From Nitrogeniibacter aestuarii (GTDB lineage Bacteria > Pseudomonadota > Gammaproteobacteria > Burkholderiales > Rhodocyclaceae), in contig NZ_CP071321.1 of assembly GCF_017309585.1 (NCBI RefSeq), forward strand, positions 4,112,001 through 4,176,000: DNA of 64,000 nt, written 5' to 3'. Position 1 is the stretch's first letter; the number at the start of each line of letters is the position of its first letter. The notes beneath the pieces were generated by a model that saw only the letters and a program-made list of their open reading frames with translations, was not told where the DNA came from and did not search any database. This document shows, piece after piece, positions 50,989-59,719 of this stretch. A program made the translations under genes and the position numbers.

Positions 50989-51188
50989 TGTCATGAAGTG
51001 CACCATGTCACTTCCAGCTTGGCATTCCCACACCGCGTGCTACACCAAAGAAAAAACATACTGAAAACGCGTTGACGCGGATTCCCCTGTCTCGCGCGCA
51101 TCCCGAAGGGGCAGCCCGGTCTCATGCCGACAAGACCTCACATGCTTTCAGCGCACTCGAACCCAGTCCAACCGAACGGAGAGAAGCC

Positions 51189-53735
51189 ATGTTCCGCGCA
51201 CTTTCGGCCGTCATCGCCCTGCTGCTTGCGATGGCGTTCCCTGCCGCCCACGCCGACAGCGTCGCCCAGCCGGCCCTTGCCATGGCCTCAACCGGCCAGA
51301 TCCATGAACAGGATAGGCCGTATTACGAAGCCTGTGCCCGTGAGGGGCTCAATGCTTCGGAATGCGCGGGCCGGCTGATCTGGTTCAAGGCCACGGCCGG
51401 CAATGACCGCTTCCACACCTATGTGTTTCAACAGCGCGTGGGTGTGCTGATCGACTGGTTCCGGGTGCTGCGCACCGATGAACGCGGCGACCGCTTCCGT
51501 GCCTGGGGCGCCATCAACGACCCGAACTGCTGCACCCCGGGGTCGCCCAACTGCCCTGCCAAGAGCCTGGACGAAACCTTCGGCCTGGACTGGTGCCCGG
51601 GTGACGAAGAACTGCTCAAGTATGTGGGCAAGACGGGCTACAAGGACCCGGCCTGTGATTTCAGGGACGCGCCGCTGGCGTCGGGCGACCCGCACGGCCC
51701 CGCCGACCAGCGCCAGAGCGCCTGCGACCTCAAGTTCGGCACCTCCACCGGCGCACTGGGCATCCGCAAGTTCCCCAACCCGCGCTTCGACCTCGACAAA
51801 TGGGTGGCCCTCAATGGCCGTGCCGGCAGCTGGGCCGGCTACAACGGCAAGATTCCGGCCGCCGGCGGCTCGGATGAGCCCGCCAAGAGCCGCCTCATGG
51901 ACGGCAGCGTGGAACCGCCCTTCCTGATCGGCACCTCCTGCGGCTCCTGTCATATCTCCTTCGACCCGCTCAACCCGCCCAAGGACCCGGCCAATCCCAA
52001 GTGGGAGAACATCAAGGGCCTGCTGGGCAACCAGTACACCCGCATCTCCGAGATCATGGTCTCGGGCATGAGCACCAACACCCTGGAATGGCAGATGTTC
52101 GCCCACGCCCGACCGGGCACTACCGACACCTCGGCCATCCCCAACGATCAGGTGAACAACCCGGGCACCATCAACGCGCTCATCAACATCCCGCAGCGGC
52201 CGGTGCACGAGGGTGAGCAGGTGCTCAAATGGCGCAAGGCCACCTCCTGCGAGGGCAAGCCGGAGGCCATCTGCTGGTGCGAGCCGGAACGCGACGGCAA
52301 GTGCTGGGAGAAGTCGCTCAAGACCGAGACCGTGCATCACATCCTCAAGGGTGGCGAGGATTCCATCGGCGCGCTCGAGGCCATCCAGCGGGTGTATTTC
52401 AACATCGGCTCCTGCTCGGAGCAGTGCTGGGTGAATCATTTCTCCGATCTGCGCCAGCTCGACCCGCAGCAGCGCGGCTTCGGCCAGACGCCTTTCGATA
52501 TCGGCCAGTGCCGTCGTGACTGCCCGAACTTCCGCGCCATCGAGGACCGGCTGGTCAACATTCTCGACTTCTTCCTCTCGGCCGAGGCCCGCGCCACCGA
52601 TCTGCAAGAGGCCCGTCAGAACGAGTTGAAGAAGGTGTCGCGCACCGCCGAGTATTCCGAGCAGGATCTGCTCGCGGATCTGGAAGCGGAGTTCGGCGAC
52701 GGCGCCGTAGCCCGCGGCGAGCAGGTGTTCAAGCAAACCTGCGCCCGCTGCCATTCGAGTTCCGAAGAGGCCGCCGCCGGCAACTTCGACGCCATCGACT
52801 TCCACAAGACCGACGCCAACAGCGGCTTGCGCGCCGACTGGATGGGCAACGACAAGCCCACGCTGGTCTCCGAGGTGGGCACTTTCCGCTGCCGTGCCCT
52901 GCATTCGAACCATATGGAGGGGCGCATCTGGCAGGAGTACGGCTCCGAGACCCTGCGCGCCCAGAAGGACGACCCCAACCTGGTCGAACCCTCGGACGGC
53001 GGGCGCGGCTACTACCGCAACATCTCGCTGCTCAACCTCTGGGCCCACGCCCCCTTCATGCACAACAACGCCATCGGCCCCGAGCTGTGCGGCAAGCCCA
53101 CCAACGGCGACAACGCCTTCTACGCCCAGCGCCCGCGCTACGTGGATGGCAAGACCCTGTCGCTGCTGCCGCCGGATCAGCAACCCGCCTGCTGGGAATA
53201 CGACCCGAGCGTGGCCGGCCGCTTCGAGCTCTACAAGGCCAGCATGGACGCCCTGCTGAACCCGGATGCCCGCACGCCCAAGGTCACCCTGCTCAACCAG
53301 GACGTGACCCTGCGCGTCGGCCCACGCCTCTACGACGGCACCGAAAAGGAGAAGCTGCTGGGCTTCTCGCTGACCATCCCCGCCGAAATCGACGGGCGCG
53401 GCGTCAACGCCGGCACCCTGGGCAACTTCAAGCACAAGGAGTTCGTGGTCGATCTGGTGCAGGCCAAGTTCAAGCCGGACGAAGCCAAGGCCCGCCTGGT
53501 CAAGCACTGGGGCGAATCCGAGGGCGAGAAGATCTTCAAGGATCTGCAAGGCATCACCGAAGAGGTGACCAGCCAGCCCAACGGCCTGGTCGAGGCGCTC
53601 AAGAAGCGGCCGTATCTGGTCAAGGAGATCTACAGCTCCTGCTTCGCCGAGGTGGAAAACGCCGGGCATCGCTTCGGCGAAGACCTCTCTGAAGAAGACA
53701 AGAAAGCCCTGACCGCCTTCCTGGCCACGATGTAA
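51189..53735 (+). CDS. Exported di-heme c-type cytochrome protein, large (848 aa)
   Basis: The protein has a signal peptide (MFRALSAVIALLLAMAFPAAHA) and two covalent heme sites, CGSCH near residue 250 and CARCH near 517. Several extra cysteines (NCCTPGSPNC, CWCEP, CSEQC, CRRDC) suggest disulfides. Near residue 620 it has LWAHAPFMHNNAIGP, which parallels the PYLHNGSVPT motif of the other cytochromes of this operon. The layout resembles the bacterial di-heme peroxidase/MauG/RoxA superfamily, but the protein is much longer. Start ATG 51189 has GGAGAG 6 nt upstream. It is the first of five co-oriented genes. Substrate unknown. Confidence 0.85.
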   Translation: MFRALSAVIALLLAMAFPAAHADSVAQPALAMASTGQIHEQDRPYYEACAREGLNASECAGRLIWFKATAGNDRFHTYVFQQRVGVLIDWFRVLRTDERGDRFRAWGAINDPNCCTPGSPNCPAKSLDETFGLDWCPGDEELLKYVGKTGYKDPACDFRDAPLASGDPHGPADQRQSACDLKFGTSTGALGIRKFPNPRFDLDKWVALNGRAGSWAGYNGKIPAAGGSDEPAKSRLMDGSVEPPFLIGTSCGSCHISFDPLNPPKDPANPKWENIKGLLGNQYTRISEIMVSGMSTNTLEWQMFAHARPGTTDTSAIPNDQVNNPGTINALINIPQRPVHEGEQVLKWRKATSCEGKPEAICWCEPERDGKCWEKSLKTETVHHILKGGEDSIGALEAIQRVYFNIGSCSEQCWVNHFSDLRQLDPQQRGFGQTPFDIGQCRRDCPNFRAIEDRLVNILDFFLSAEARATDLQEARQNELKKVSRTAEYSEQDLLADLEAEFGDGAVARGEQVFKQTCARCHSSSEEAAAGNFDAIDFHKTDANSGLRADWMGNDKPTLVSEVGTFRCRALHSNHMEGRIWQEYGSETLRAQKDDPNLVEPSDGGRGYYRNISLLNLWAHAPFMHNNAIGPELCGKPTNGDNAFYAQRPRYVDGKTLSLLPPDQQPACWEYDPSVAGRFELYKASMDALLNPDARTPKVTLLNQDVTLRVGPRLYDGTEKEKLLGFSLTIPAEIDGRGVNAGTLGNFKHKEFVVDLVQAKFKPDEAKARLVKHWGESEGEKIFKDLQGITEEVTSQPNGLVEALKKRPYLVKEIYSSCFAEVENAGHRFGEDLSEEDKKALTAFLATM

Positions 53736-53749
53736 CGGAGGACACGGAC

Positions 53750-54649
53750 ATGCATCCCATCAAGACCGGCCTCCTGGCCCTGACCGCCGCCACCGTGCTC
53801 GCCGCCTGCGGCAGCAAGGAAGACACCACCGCACCCGACGTGCCCTTCGCCGACTGGGGCGAATCGCACAGCGCCAAACCCGATTTCGCCACGGTGGAAT
53901 ACAAACACCCGCTGGCGGTGGACGACCTCTACAAACTCACCCCCAAGAACCTCGCCCTGCTCGATCAGGAACAGGTGGACCAGATCTACGCCCGCCTCAC
54001 CGCCGGCCCGATCCCGGAAGGCCCCTATGAGGGGGACCTGTTCTTCCCGCGGGGCGAGAGCGGCAAGACGCGGCTCTCCGAAATTGCCGGCGGCAAGCTG
54101 CGCGGGCTGCTGGTGAACGTGGGCGTGAAGAAGCTCGACCTCATGGGCGAACTGCTGTGGAAGGGCAAGGTGTTCTACAAGGACGAGATGCTGCTGCGCA
54201 ATCGCATCGAAGACCTCAAAACCCTCAAGGCCGTCGGCCTAATCGAAGAGACGGACGACAACCCGCTCATGGAGATCGAGGTCCATGGCCGCGACCAGTG
54301 GCTGCTCTTCCCGGCCAGGCTGTACTGCGGCCAGAGCCTGCTCGACGGTCGGCGTGAATCGATCATCATCGACTACGCCTTCACCGACCAGTTGCCCGGC
54401 TACCGGCGCATGCCCGACATGATGGCCGGGCGCGACGGCTTTGCCATCCGCGACGAGATCCGCATGGTGCGCCCCGGCTTCTACCTGGGCCGCGCCTATA
54501 TCGACCGGGCCTTCGTGGTGAACTTCGTGCTCTACAACGAGGACGTCGCCGAGGCCGCCAAGGCGGACTTCATGAAGACCGGCACCGTGCCCGAAGACTG
54601 CTGGACCGGCACTCAGCCCCGCAAGATCATCACCGCATCGGCCAAGTGA
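53750..54649 (+). CDS. Lipoprotein of the di-heme cytochrome operon
   Basis: The 299-residue protein has a lipoprotein signal ending VLAACGSK. The mature part begins with acidic, Pro-rich sequence (APDVPFADWGESHS) and continues YKHPLAVDDLYKLTPKNLAL, then QIYARLTAGPIPEGPYEGDLF. I do not recognise a family. It starts 14 bp after the large cytochrome gene, with GGAGG 8 nt before the ATG. It contains no heme motif, so it could be an assembly factor or anchor for the cytochromes (inference). Confidence 0.8.
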   Translation: MHPIKTGLLALTAATVLAACGSKEDTTAPDVPFADWGESHSAKPDFATVEYKHPLAVDDLYKLTPKNLALLDQEQVDQIYARLTAGPIPEGPYEGDLFFPRGESGKTRLSEIAGGKLRGLLVNVGVKKLDLMGELLWKGKVFYKDEMLLRNRIEDLKTLKAVGLIEETDDNPLMEIEVHGRDQWLLFPARLYCGQSLLDGRRESIIIDYAFTDQLPGYRRMPDMMAGRDGFAIRDEIRMVRPGFYLGRAYIDRAFVVNFVLYNEDVAEAAKADFMKTGTVPEDCWTGTQPRKIITASAK

Positions 54650-54667
54650 TCCTCAGTGCTTGCAAAC

Positions 54668-56563
54668 ATGGTTTGGCCGACCATTCTCCTCCTGTTGGTG
54701 GTGATGCCACTCGGCGCGCAGGCCGCGCCGGGTGGCAGCGTTTTCGAACAGGTGGCGGTGAAAGACAATGCCGTGATCTGGCCGCTGGACGCCCTGCTTG
54801 AACACATCGCCAGACAACTGGCGGACGGGCGCGACGGCATGCGCACCGTCCTCATCCCGGTGGGGCGCTCGCTGCAGCGCCACGCGGCCGGTGATGCCCA
54901 CTACTTCGATTCACCGCGCGCCGTCATCGCCATCACCGGCGAACCGGTCAGCGCCACCGCCCCACTGCTCAAGGATCGCCTCTACCTCGGCCACCATGCC
55001 GTCGCCGGCATGCTGGAGGTGATCAGTTACCACGAGGGCAGCGGGCGCTTCGAATTCTTCATCGTCGACGATTACCGCGCCAGCGGCACGCCGCACCTGC
55101 GCGCCGGCAACCGGGGCATGTGCCTGGCCTGCCATCAGAACGACGCCCCCATCTTCTCGCGCCCGAACTGGGACGAGACCAGCGCCAACCCGATCATCGC
55201 CCGCCTGCTGGCCTCGACCGGCAAGGATTACGATCATCTACCCTGGCGCCACGGGGTCGATGTGCCGTTGGCCATCGACGAGTCCACCGAACGCGCCAAC
55301 CTGCTGCCGGTCGCCCAGCGCCTGTGGGCTGCCTGCGGCGACACCGCCTGTCGTCGCCAGTTGCTCTGGCGCACCCTCAAGAGCCGCCTCACGGGCCTGC
55401 CCGAAACCGCTCCGCTAACCGAAGACCCCGCCCTCGCCTCACTGACCGACACCTGGCAACGCCAGTGGCCCGGCGGTTTCGTCATCCCCGAGCCCGACAT
55501 TCCCAACCGACAGCCCTTCGCCGCCACCCTGCCCTGGCAAAGCGTGCCCACCGACGCGGCCACCTTGCGCCAACTGGCCGATGTGGCCGAGCGCTTCGAC
55601 GCCCTCGCCCTGCGCCCACCGCGAGACCGATGGCTGCTGGACGACCGTCAGACACCGGCACGTGTTTTCCATGCCCTGGGCCAGTTCTTCTCGAACACCG
55701 ACATCAACGCGCTGACCGATGCCCTGGCCGCCGACGACAACACCGTGACGGCCGCAGCGCTCGACTGCCGTTTCGCCCAGCGCGGGGCGCGTCGCAACGT
55801 GGACTGCCGGCTGGGCGAGACGCTGCACCTGCAAGGCCGCGAGCAGGGCGACCGGTTGATCGTGGACCGTCTCGTCATCGACGGACGCAGCCGGCCTGGC
55901 CTGGTCATGCGGGCGACTCAACAGGGCTTTGTGGCAGCAGGGGCGACGCCTCGCCTGAGCGATGGTCGCGCCATCCGCGCCCTGCGCCTCGATCCCTCAC
56001 CCCCGGTGCTCGCCCTGGCCGATGATCTGACGCGCCTGAGCGCCGCCGTCGCCGCAATGCCCTTGCCGGACAAGACGCCCCTGCAGCGACGCACCGTCCT
56101 GTCGGCCTTGTTCGCCGGGCTCGACGCCGAGGGCCCGGCCCCGGTCGAAGCGTTTGCCCCCCTGGCCACAGCCGACCGGGGCGAGCGCGCCCGCGACCCG
56201 GCCCTGGCACCGTTCTACCGCCACTGTGCCCTGTGCCACAGCAGCACCGATGCGTTCCCGCCCGGCTTTCTGCGCGGCGATGACGACACCGTCCACCAGC
56301 GCCTCACCGACTGTGCCCCGCGCATGCTGCGTCGCCTGAGCATGTGGGAGCACCCGGCCGGCAGCAGAGAAAAAACCCCCATGCCGCCCCCCGCATCGGC
56401 CCAGGCCAGCGACATTCAGCGCGGCGACGATCTGACGACCATGCGCGCCTGGCTCGCTGGCCGCCTTGCAACCCGTGGTCAGCGTGTCGACACCTTCGCC
56501 CACACCGCCTACGCCGATCTACCGCCCTGCGCGATCTACCCGGAGTCTGCCCATGTCCGCTGA
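54668..56563 (+). CDS. Exported di-heme cytochrome-like protein (about 631 aa)
   Basis: A signal peptide (MVWPTILLLLVVMPLGAQA) precedes a protein with two CxxCH sites, CLACH near residue 151 and CALCH near 519. The first is followed by QNDAPIFSRPNWDET. The middle is Ala/Leu/Asp-rich with paired Cys (CGDTACRRQ). Unlike its neighbours it lacks the LHNG motif, so its role may differ (electron transfer or a partner subunit). Start: ATG 54668, or GTG 54656 four codons earlier; neither has a clear ribosome site, so coupling to the upstream gene is likely. It overlaps the next gene by 11 bp. Confidence 0.82.
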   Translation: MVWPTILLLLVVMPLGAQAAPGGSVFEQVAVKDNAVIWPLDALLEHIARQLADGRDGMRTVLIPVGRSLQRHAAGDAHYFDSPRAVIAITGEPVSATAPLLKDRLYLGHHAVAGMLEVISYHEGSGRFEFFIVDDYRASGTPHLRAGNRGMCLACHQNDAPIFSRPNWDETSANPIIARLLASTGKDYDHLPWRHGVDVPLAIDESTERANLLPVAQRLWAACGDTACRRQLLWRTLKSRLTGLPETAPLTEDPALASLTDTWQRQWPGGFVIPEPDIPNRQPFAATLPWQSVPTDAATLRQLADVAERFDALALRPPRDRWLLDDRQTPARVFHALGQFFSNTDINALTDALAADDNTVTAAALDCRFAQRGARRNVDCRLGETLHLQGREQGDRLIVDRLVIDGRSRPGLVMRATQQGFVAAGATPRLSDGRAIRALRLDPSPPVLALADDLTRLSAAVAAMPLPDKTPLQRRTVLSALFAGLDAEGPAPVEAFAPLATADRGERARDPALAPFYRHCALCHSSTDAFPPGFLRGDDDTVHQRLTDCAPRMLRRLSMWEHPAGSREKTPMPPPASAQASDIQRGDDLTTMRAWLAGRLATRGQRVDTFAHTAYADLPPCAIYPESAHVR

Positions 56564-58058
56564 CGCACCTGACACCCCCAACAAGACACACGGGATGCTG
56601 CGCACCCTCCTGTGGTTGCCCTGGGTGCTCGCACTGGTGTTCGGCATCTACGCCCTGGGCCGCTTCACCGCCGACATTCCGGTGGCCTACCAAGCCATCG
56701 ACATGCACTTCAAGTACGGCTCTACCGGTGGCGAGCGCGAGTCGGGCTTTCCGTACTGGATCTGGAAGGTGCTGCCCAAGGTGTGTCCGGAGCACCTGCC
56801 CGGCGACGGTTACCAGTCGCTGGGCTTCATTTTCGAGCCCGGCCGCGACCTGCCCGTGGGCGTCTCCAAGCGGCAGCATCTGGGCATCGACCGGGTGTTC
56901 CTGAACTGCGCGGTGTGCCACGCCAGCACCGTGCGCGATGCCCCGGGCGCGGCCCCCAAGGTGGTGCTCGGCATGCCCGCGCACCGGCTCGACATCAAGG
57001 GTTTCGAGAGTTTCTTCTTCAACTGCGCGGCCGGGCCGAAATTCCGCACCGAATACATCGTGCCCGAGATCGAGGCGGCCGCCGGCGGGCTCTCGCCCAT
57101 CGACCGCTATCTGGTCTATCCGGTCGCCATCAGCCTGATGCGCGAGCGCCTGCTCATGCTGAAAGACCGCTTCAGCTTCGCCTTCGAACAGCCCGACTGG
57201 GGCCCGGGGCGGGTGGATACCTTCAATTCAGCCAAGGTGTTGTTCAACTTCCCCATGCACAAGCTGCCTAAGAAGGAATTGCTGGGCGCCTCAGACTTTC
57301 CCTCCATCTGGCTGCAGGCACCGCGCATGAAGCGGGACGACGGTCACCGCATGGAGTTGCACTGGGACGGCAACAACACCCACACCGAAGAGCGCAACAA
57401 GAGCGCCGCCTTCGGTACCGGCACCACGCCGCCCACCATCGACCTGAAGGCCATCGGCCGCATCGAGGACTGGTTGCTCACGGTCGAGCCGCCGCCCTGG
57501 CCCTATCGCATCGACGATGCCAGGGCCGAGCGCGGCAAGGCGCTGTATGGCGAATACTGTGCGGCCTGCCACGGCCAGAGCGGACGCGACTTCTCCGGCA
57601 AATACGTCGGCCATGTGACCCCCATCGCCCAAATCGCCACCGACCGGGCACGCCTCGATTCCTACACCTACACCCTGGCGGTCAATCAGGGCACGCTCTA
57701 CGCCGGCTATCCGCACCGCTTTGCCAACTTCCGCAAGACCTACGGCTACGCCAACATGCCGCTGGACGGCATCTGGCTACGCAGCCCCTATCTGCACAAT
57801 GGCTCGGTGCCCACGCTGCGCGACCTGCTCGAGCCCACGTGGAAGCGCCCGACCACCTTCTATCGCGGCAACGACATCATCGACCGGGACAAGCTCGGCT
57901 TCGTCTCCGACGTGGCCGATGAGCCCGATCGCCGCTTCTTTCTGTTCGATACGCGCCTGCCCGGCAACGGCAACGGCGGTCACGAGGGCGCCGCCTACGG
58001 CACCGAACTGGCCGATGCCGACAAGGACGCGATCGTCGAATACATGAAGACCTTCTGA
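56553..58058 (+). CDS. RoxA/MauG-like di-heme c-type cytochrome (501 aa)
   Basis: An N-terminal membrane segment (LLWLPWVLALVFGIYALG) anchors a periplasmic protein with CAVCH near residue 118 and CAACH near 335. Around residue 410 it has GIWLRSPYLHNGSVPTLRDL. Shared blocks with the next gene (MHFKYGSTGGERESGFPYWI, PEHLPG-DGYQSLGF) show that the two are paralogues, roughly colinear throughout. The pattern fits di-heme peroxidase-like oxidoreductases, including rubber oxygenases RoxA/RoxB. GGAG lies 8 nt before the ATG. The oxidised substrate cannot be told from sequence. Confidence 0.85.
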   Translation: MSADAPDTPNKTHGMLRTLLWLPWVLALVFGIYALGRFTADIPVAYQAIDMHFKYGSTGGERESGFPYWIWKVLPKVCPEHLPGDGYQSLGFIFEPGRDLPVGVSKRQHLGIDRVFLNCAVCHASTVRDAPGAAPKVVLGMPAHRLDIKGFESFFFNCAAGPKFRTEYIVPEIEAAAGGLSPIDRYLVYPVAISLMRERLLMLKDRFSFAFEQPDWGPGRVDTFNSAKVLFNFPMHKLPKKELLGASDFPSIWLQAPRMKRDDGHRMELHWDGNNTHTEERNKSAAFGTGTTPPTIDLKAIGRIEDWLLTVEPPPWPYRIDDARAERGKALYGEYCAACHGQSGRDFSGKYVGHVTPIAQIATDRARLDSYTYTLAVNQGTLYAGYPHRFANFRKTYGYANMPLDGIWLRSPYLHNGSVPTLRDLLEPTWKRPTTFYRGNDIIDRDKLGFVSDVADEPDRRFFLFDTRLPGNGNGGHEGAAYGTELADADKDAIVEYMKTF

Positions 58059-58067
58059 GGCCTGCGC

Positions 58068-59537
58068 ATGACCACCCACACCACTCACTCCCGCTGGCGC
58101 GTCCTGCTCGCCATCCTCGGCATCACCGTGCTGGTCGCCGCAGCCGGCGCGGTCTATGGCTGGTTCAAGTTCTTTCGCGAAGTCCCGCAGCCGGCGTGGA
58201 TCACCGAAGACCCGCACATGCGCTTCAAGTACGGTTCCATCGGCGCCGAGAACGATGCCGGCATCCCCTACTGGATCTTCTACGTGCTGCCCCGGGTCTT
58301 TCCCGACAAGCTGCCGGGGCCGGGCGGCTACGCGAGCTTCGGCGTGGCGTGGGAACAGGGCATGGAGCTGCCGGTGGGCTTTACCAAGAAAACCATCGGC
58401 TTCGAGCGCGTCGCCAACACCTGCGCGGTGTGCCACACCGCCAGCTACCGCACCACGGAAGACAGCAACCCGGTGTTCGTGCCCACCGGCCCCAACCACA
58501 CGCTGGATCTGGCCGCCTTCTTCCGCTTCCTGATCGACTGCGCGAAAGACCCGCGCTTCGAGCCCGACGTGCTTATGCGCGAGATCAATCTGGTCACCGA
58601 TCTGAGCTGGGACGACGCGCTCATCTATCGCTACCTGCTCATCCCCATCACCAAGAAGCGCCTGCTCGAGCGGCAGACCCAGTTCGCCTGGCTCTACCAC
58701 CCGGCGTTCCCCGACTGGGGCCGCGGCCGGGACGACTCCATGAACCTCACCAAGTACTTCATGATCCAGTGGCCCATGGACGAGAGCTTCGGCCCCACCG
58801 ACATGCCGTCGATCTGGAACCTGGGCAAATACCAGCCCGAGAAAGGCCACCGCATGAACTTTGCCGGCGACAGCCACAACGCCCGCTCGGTGGTCATCGA
58901 CTCGGCGCTGGGCCTGCTCGGGGCGCCCCCCAAGCGCAACGAAGACTTCCTCGCCCAGGTGGCCTGGATGCTCGACTACCTCAAAGCCGCCCGCGCGCCG
59001 GCCTACCCCTTCCCGATCAGCACGGTGCTGGCGGAACAGGGCAAGACTGTTTTCGATGCCAACTGCGCGCAGTGCCACGCGTCGGCGCGAACCGGCACCG
59101 TGGTGCCGGTCGAGGAAGTCGGCACCAGTCGGGACCGCATGGACACCTGGAATGAAAAGGCGGCGGCCGAGGCCAATGCGGTGGTCACCGAGATGGGGAT
59201 CGAGCGCGAAGGTCTGGTCGAAGCACCCTTGCGCGGTTATGTGGCGGCCTTTCTGGACGGCATCTGGCTGCGCGCGCCCTATCTGCACAACGGGTCGGTA
59301 CCCACGCTGGCCGACCTGCTCAAGCCGGCAGCGGAGCGCCCGGTCACCTTCTGGCGCGGCTACAACCTCTACGACCCGGTCAAGGTGGGCTATGTCACCT
59401 CGGGCAGCACTGCCGAGTATGAGGGCTCACTGCATGACACCCGCCTCAAGGGCGGAGGCAATCAGGGACATGAATTCGGCATCCATCTGGCCGATGAGGA
59501 AAAATCGGCCCTGATCGAATACCTCAAGACCCTCTGA
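58068..59537 (+). CDS. RoxA/MauG-like di-heme c-type cytochrome (489 aa), paralogue of the preceding gene
   Basis: A membrane anchor (VLLAILGITVLVAAAGAVYG) is followed by MRFKYGSIGAENDAGIPYWI. Heme sites are CAVCH near residue 118 and CAQCH near 332, and GIWLRAPYLHNGSVPTLADL lies near residue 405. The anchor, heme spacing and late FWRG-N-DP-VGY block match the upstream paralogue, so the two may form a heterodimer. It starts 9 bp after the preceding stop with GAGG 7 nt upstream. It is the last gene of the operon; I see no clear terminator downstream. Confidence 0.85.
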   Translation: MTTHTTHSRWRVLLAILGITVLVAAAGAVYGWFKFFREVPQPAWITEDPHMRFKYGSIGAENDAGIPYWIFYVLPRVFPDKLPGPGGYASFGVAWEQGMELPVGFTKKTIGFERVANTCAVCHTASYRTTEDSNPVFVPTGPNHTLDLAAFFRFLIDCAKDPRFEPDVLMREINLVTDLSWDDALIYRYLLIPITKKRLLERQTQFAWLYHPAFPDWGRGRDDSMNLTKYFMIQWPMDESFGPTDMPSIWNLGKYQPEKGHRMNFAGDSHNARSVVIDSALGLLGAPPKRNEDFLAQVAWMLDYLKAARAPAYPFPISTVLAEQGKTVFDANCAQCHASARTGTVVPVEEVGTSRDRMDTWNEKAAAEANAVVTEMGIEREGLVEAPLRGYVAAFLDGIWLRAPYLHNGSVPTLADLLKPAAERPVTFWRGYNLYDPVKVGYVTSGSTAEYEGSLHDTRLKGGGNQGHEFGIHLADEEKSALIEYLKTL

Positions 59538-59719
59538 CAAGAGCGCAGGATTGACCCGAATAGAATTGAACCGATCGCCAACATACGCTTTAAGCATGCC
59601 GCCTCAAGAATTGTGCAAAGGCGTCGTCAACCCGTCTAGTAGCAGCTATAAAGATTGATGGTTGCCCCACGCGTAGAATCGCATTGGGCGTCTGCGCCGA
59701 CGCGAAAGAAAGACGAAAC

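Noticed and set aside
50990..51040. Possible sigma-54 site (TGGCAT...GC) upstream of the cytochrome operon
   Set aside because: The GC element is not at the required distance from the GG element, so it fails the -24/-12 spacing.
51288..53669. 793-codon minus-strand frame opposite the large cytochrome gene
   Set aside because: Same shadow effect; the heme motifs and signal peptide are on the plus strand.
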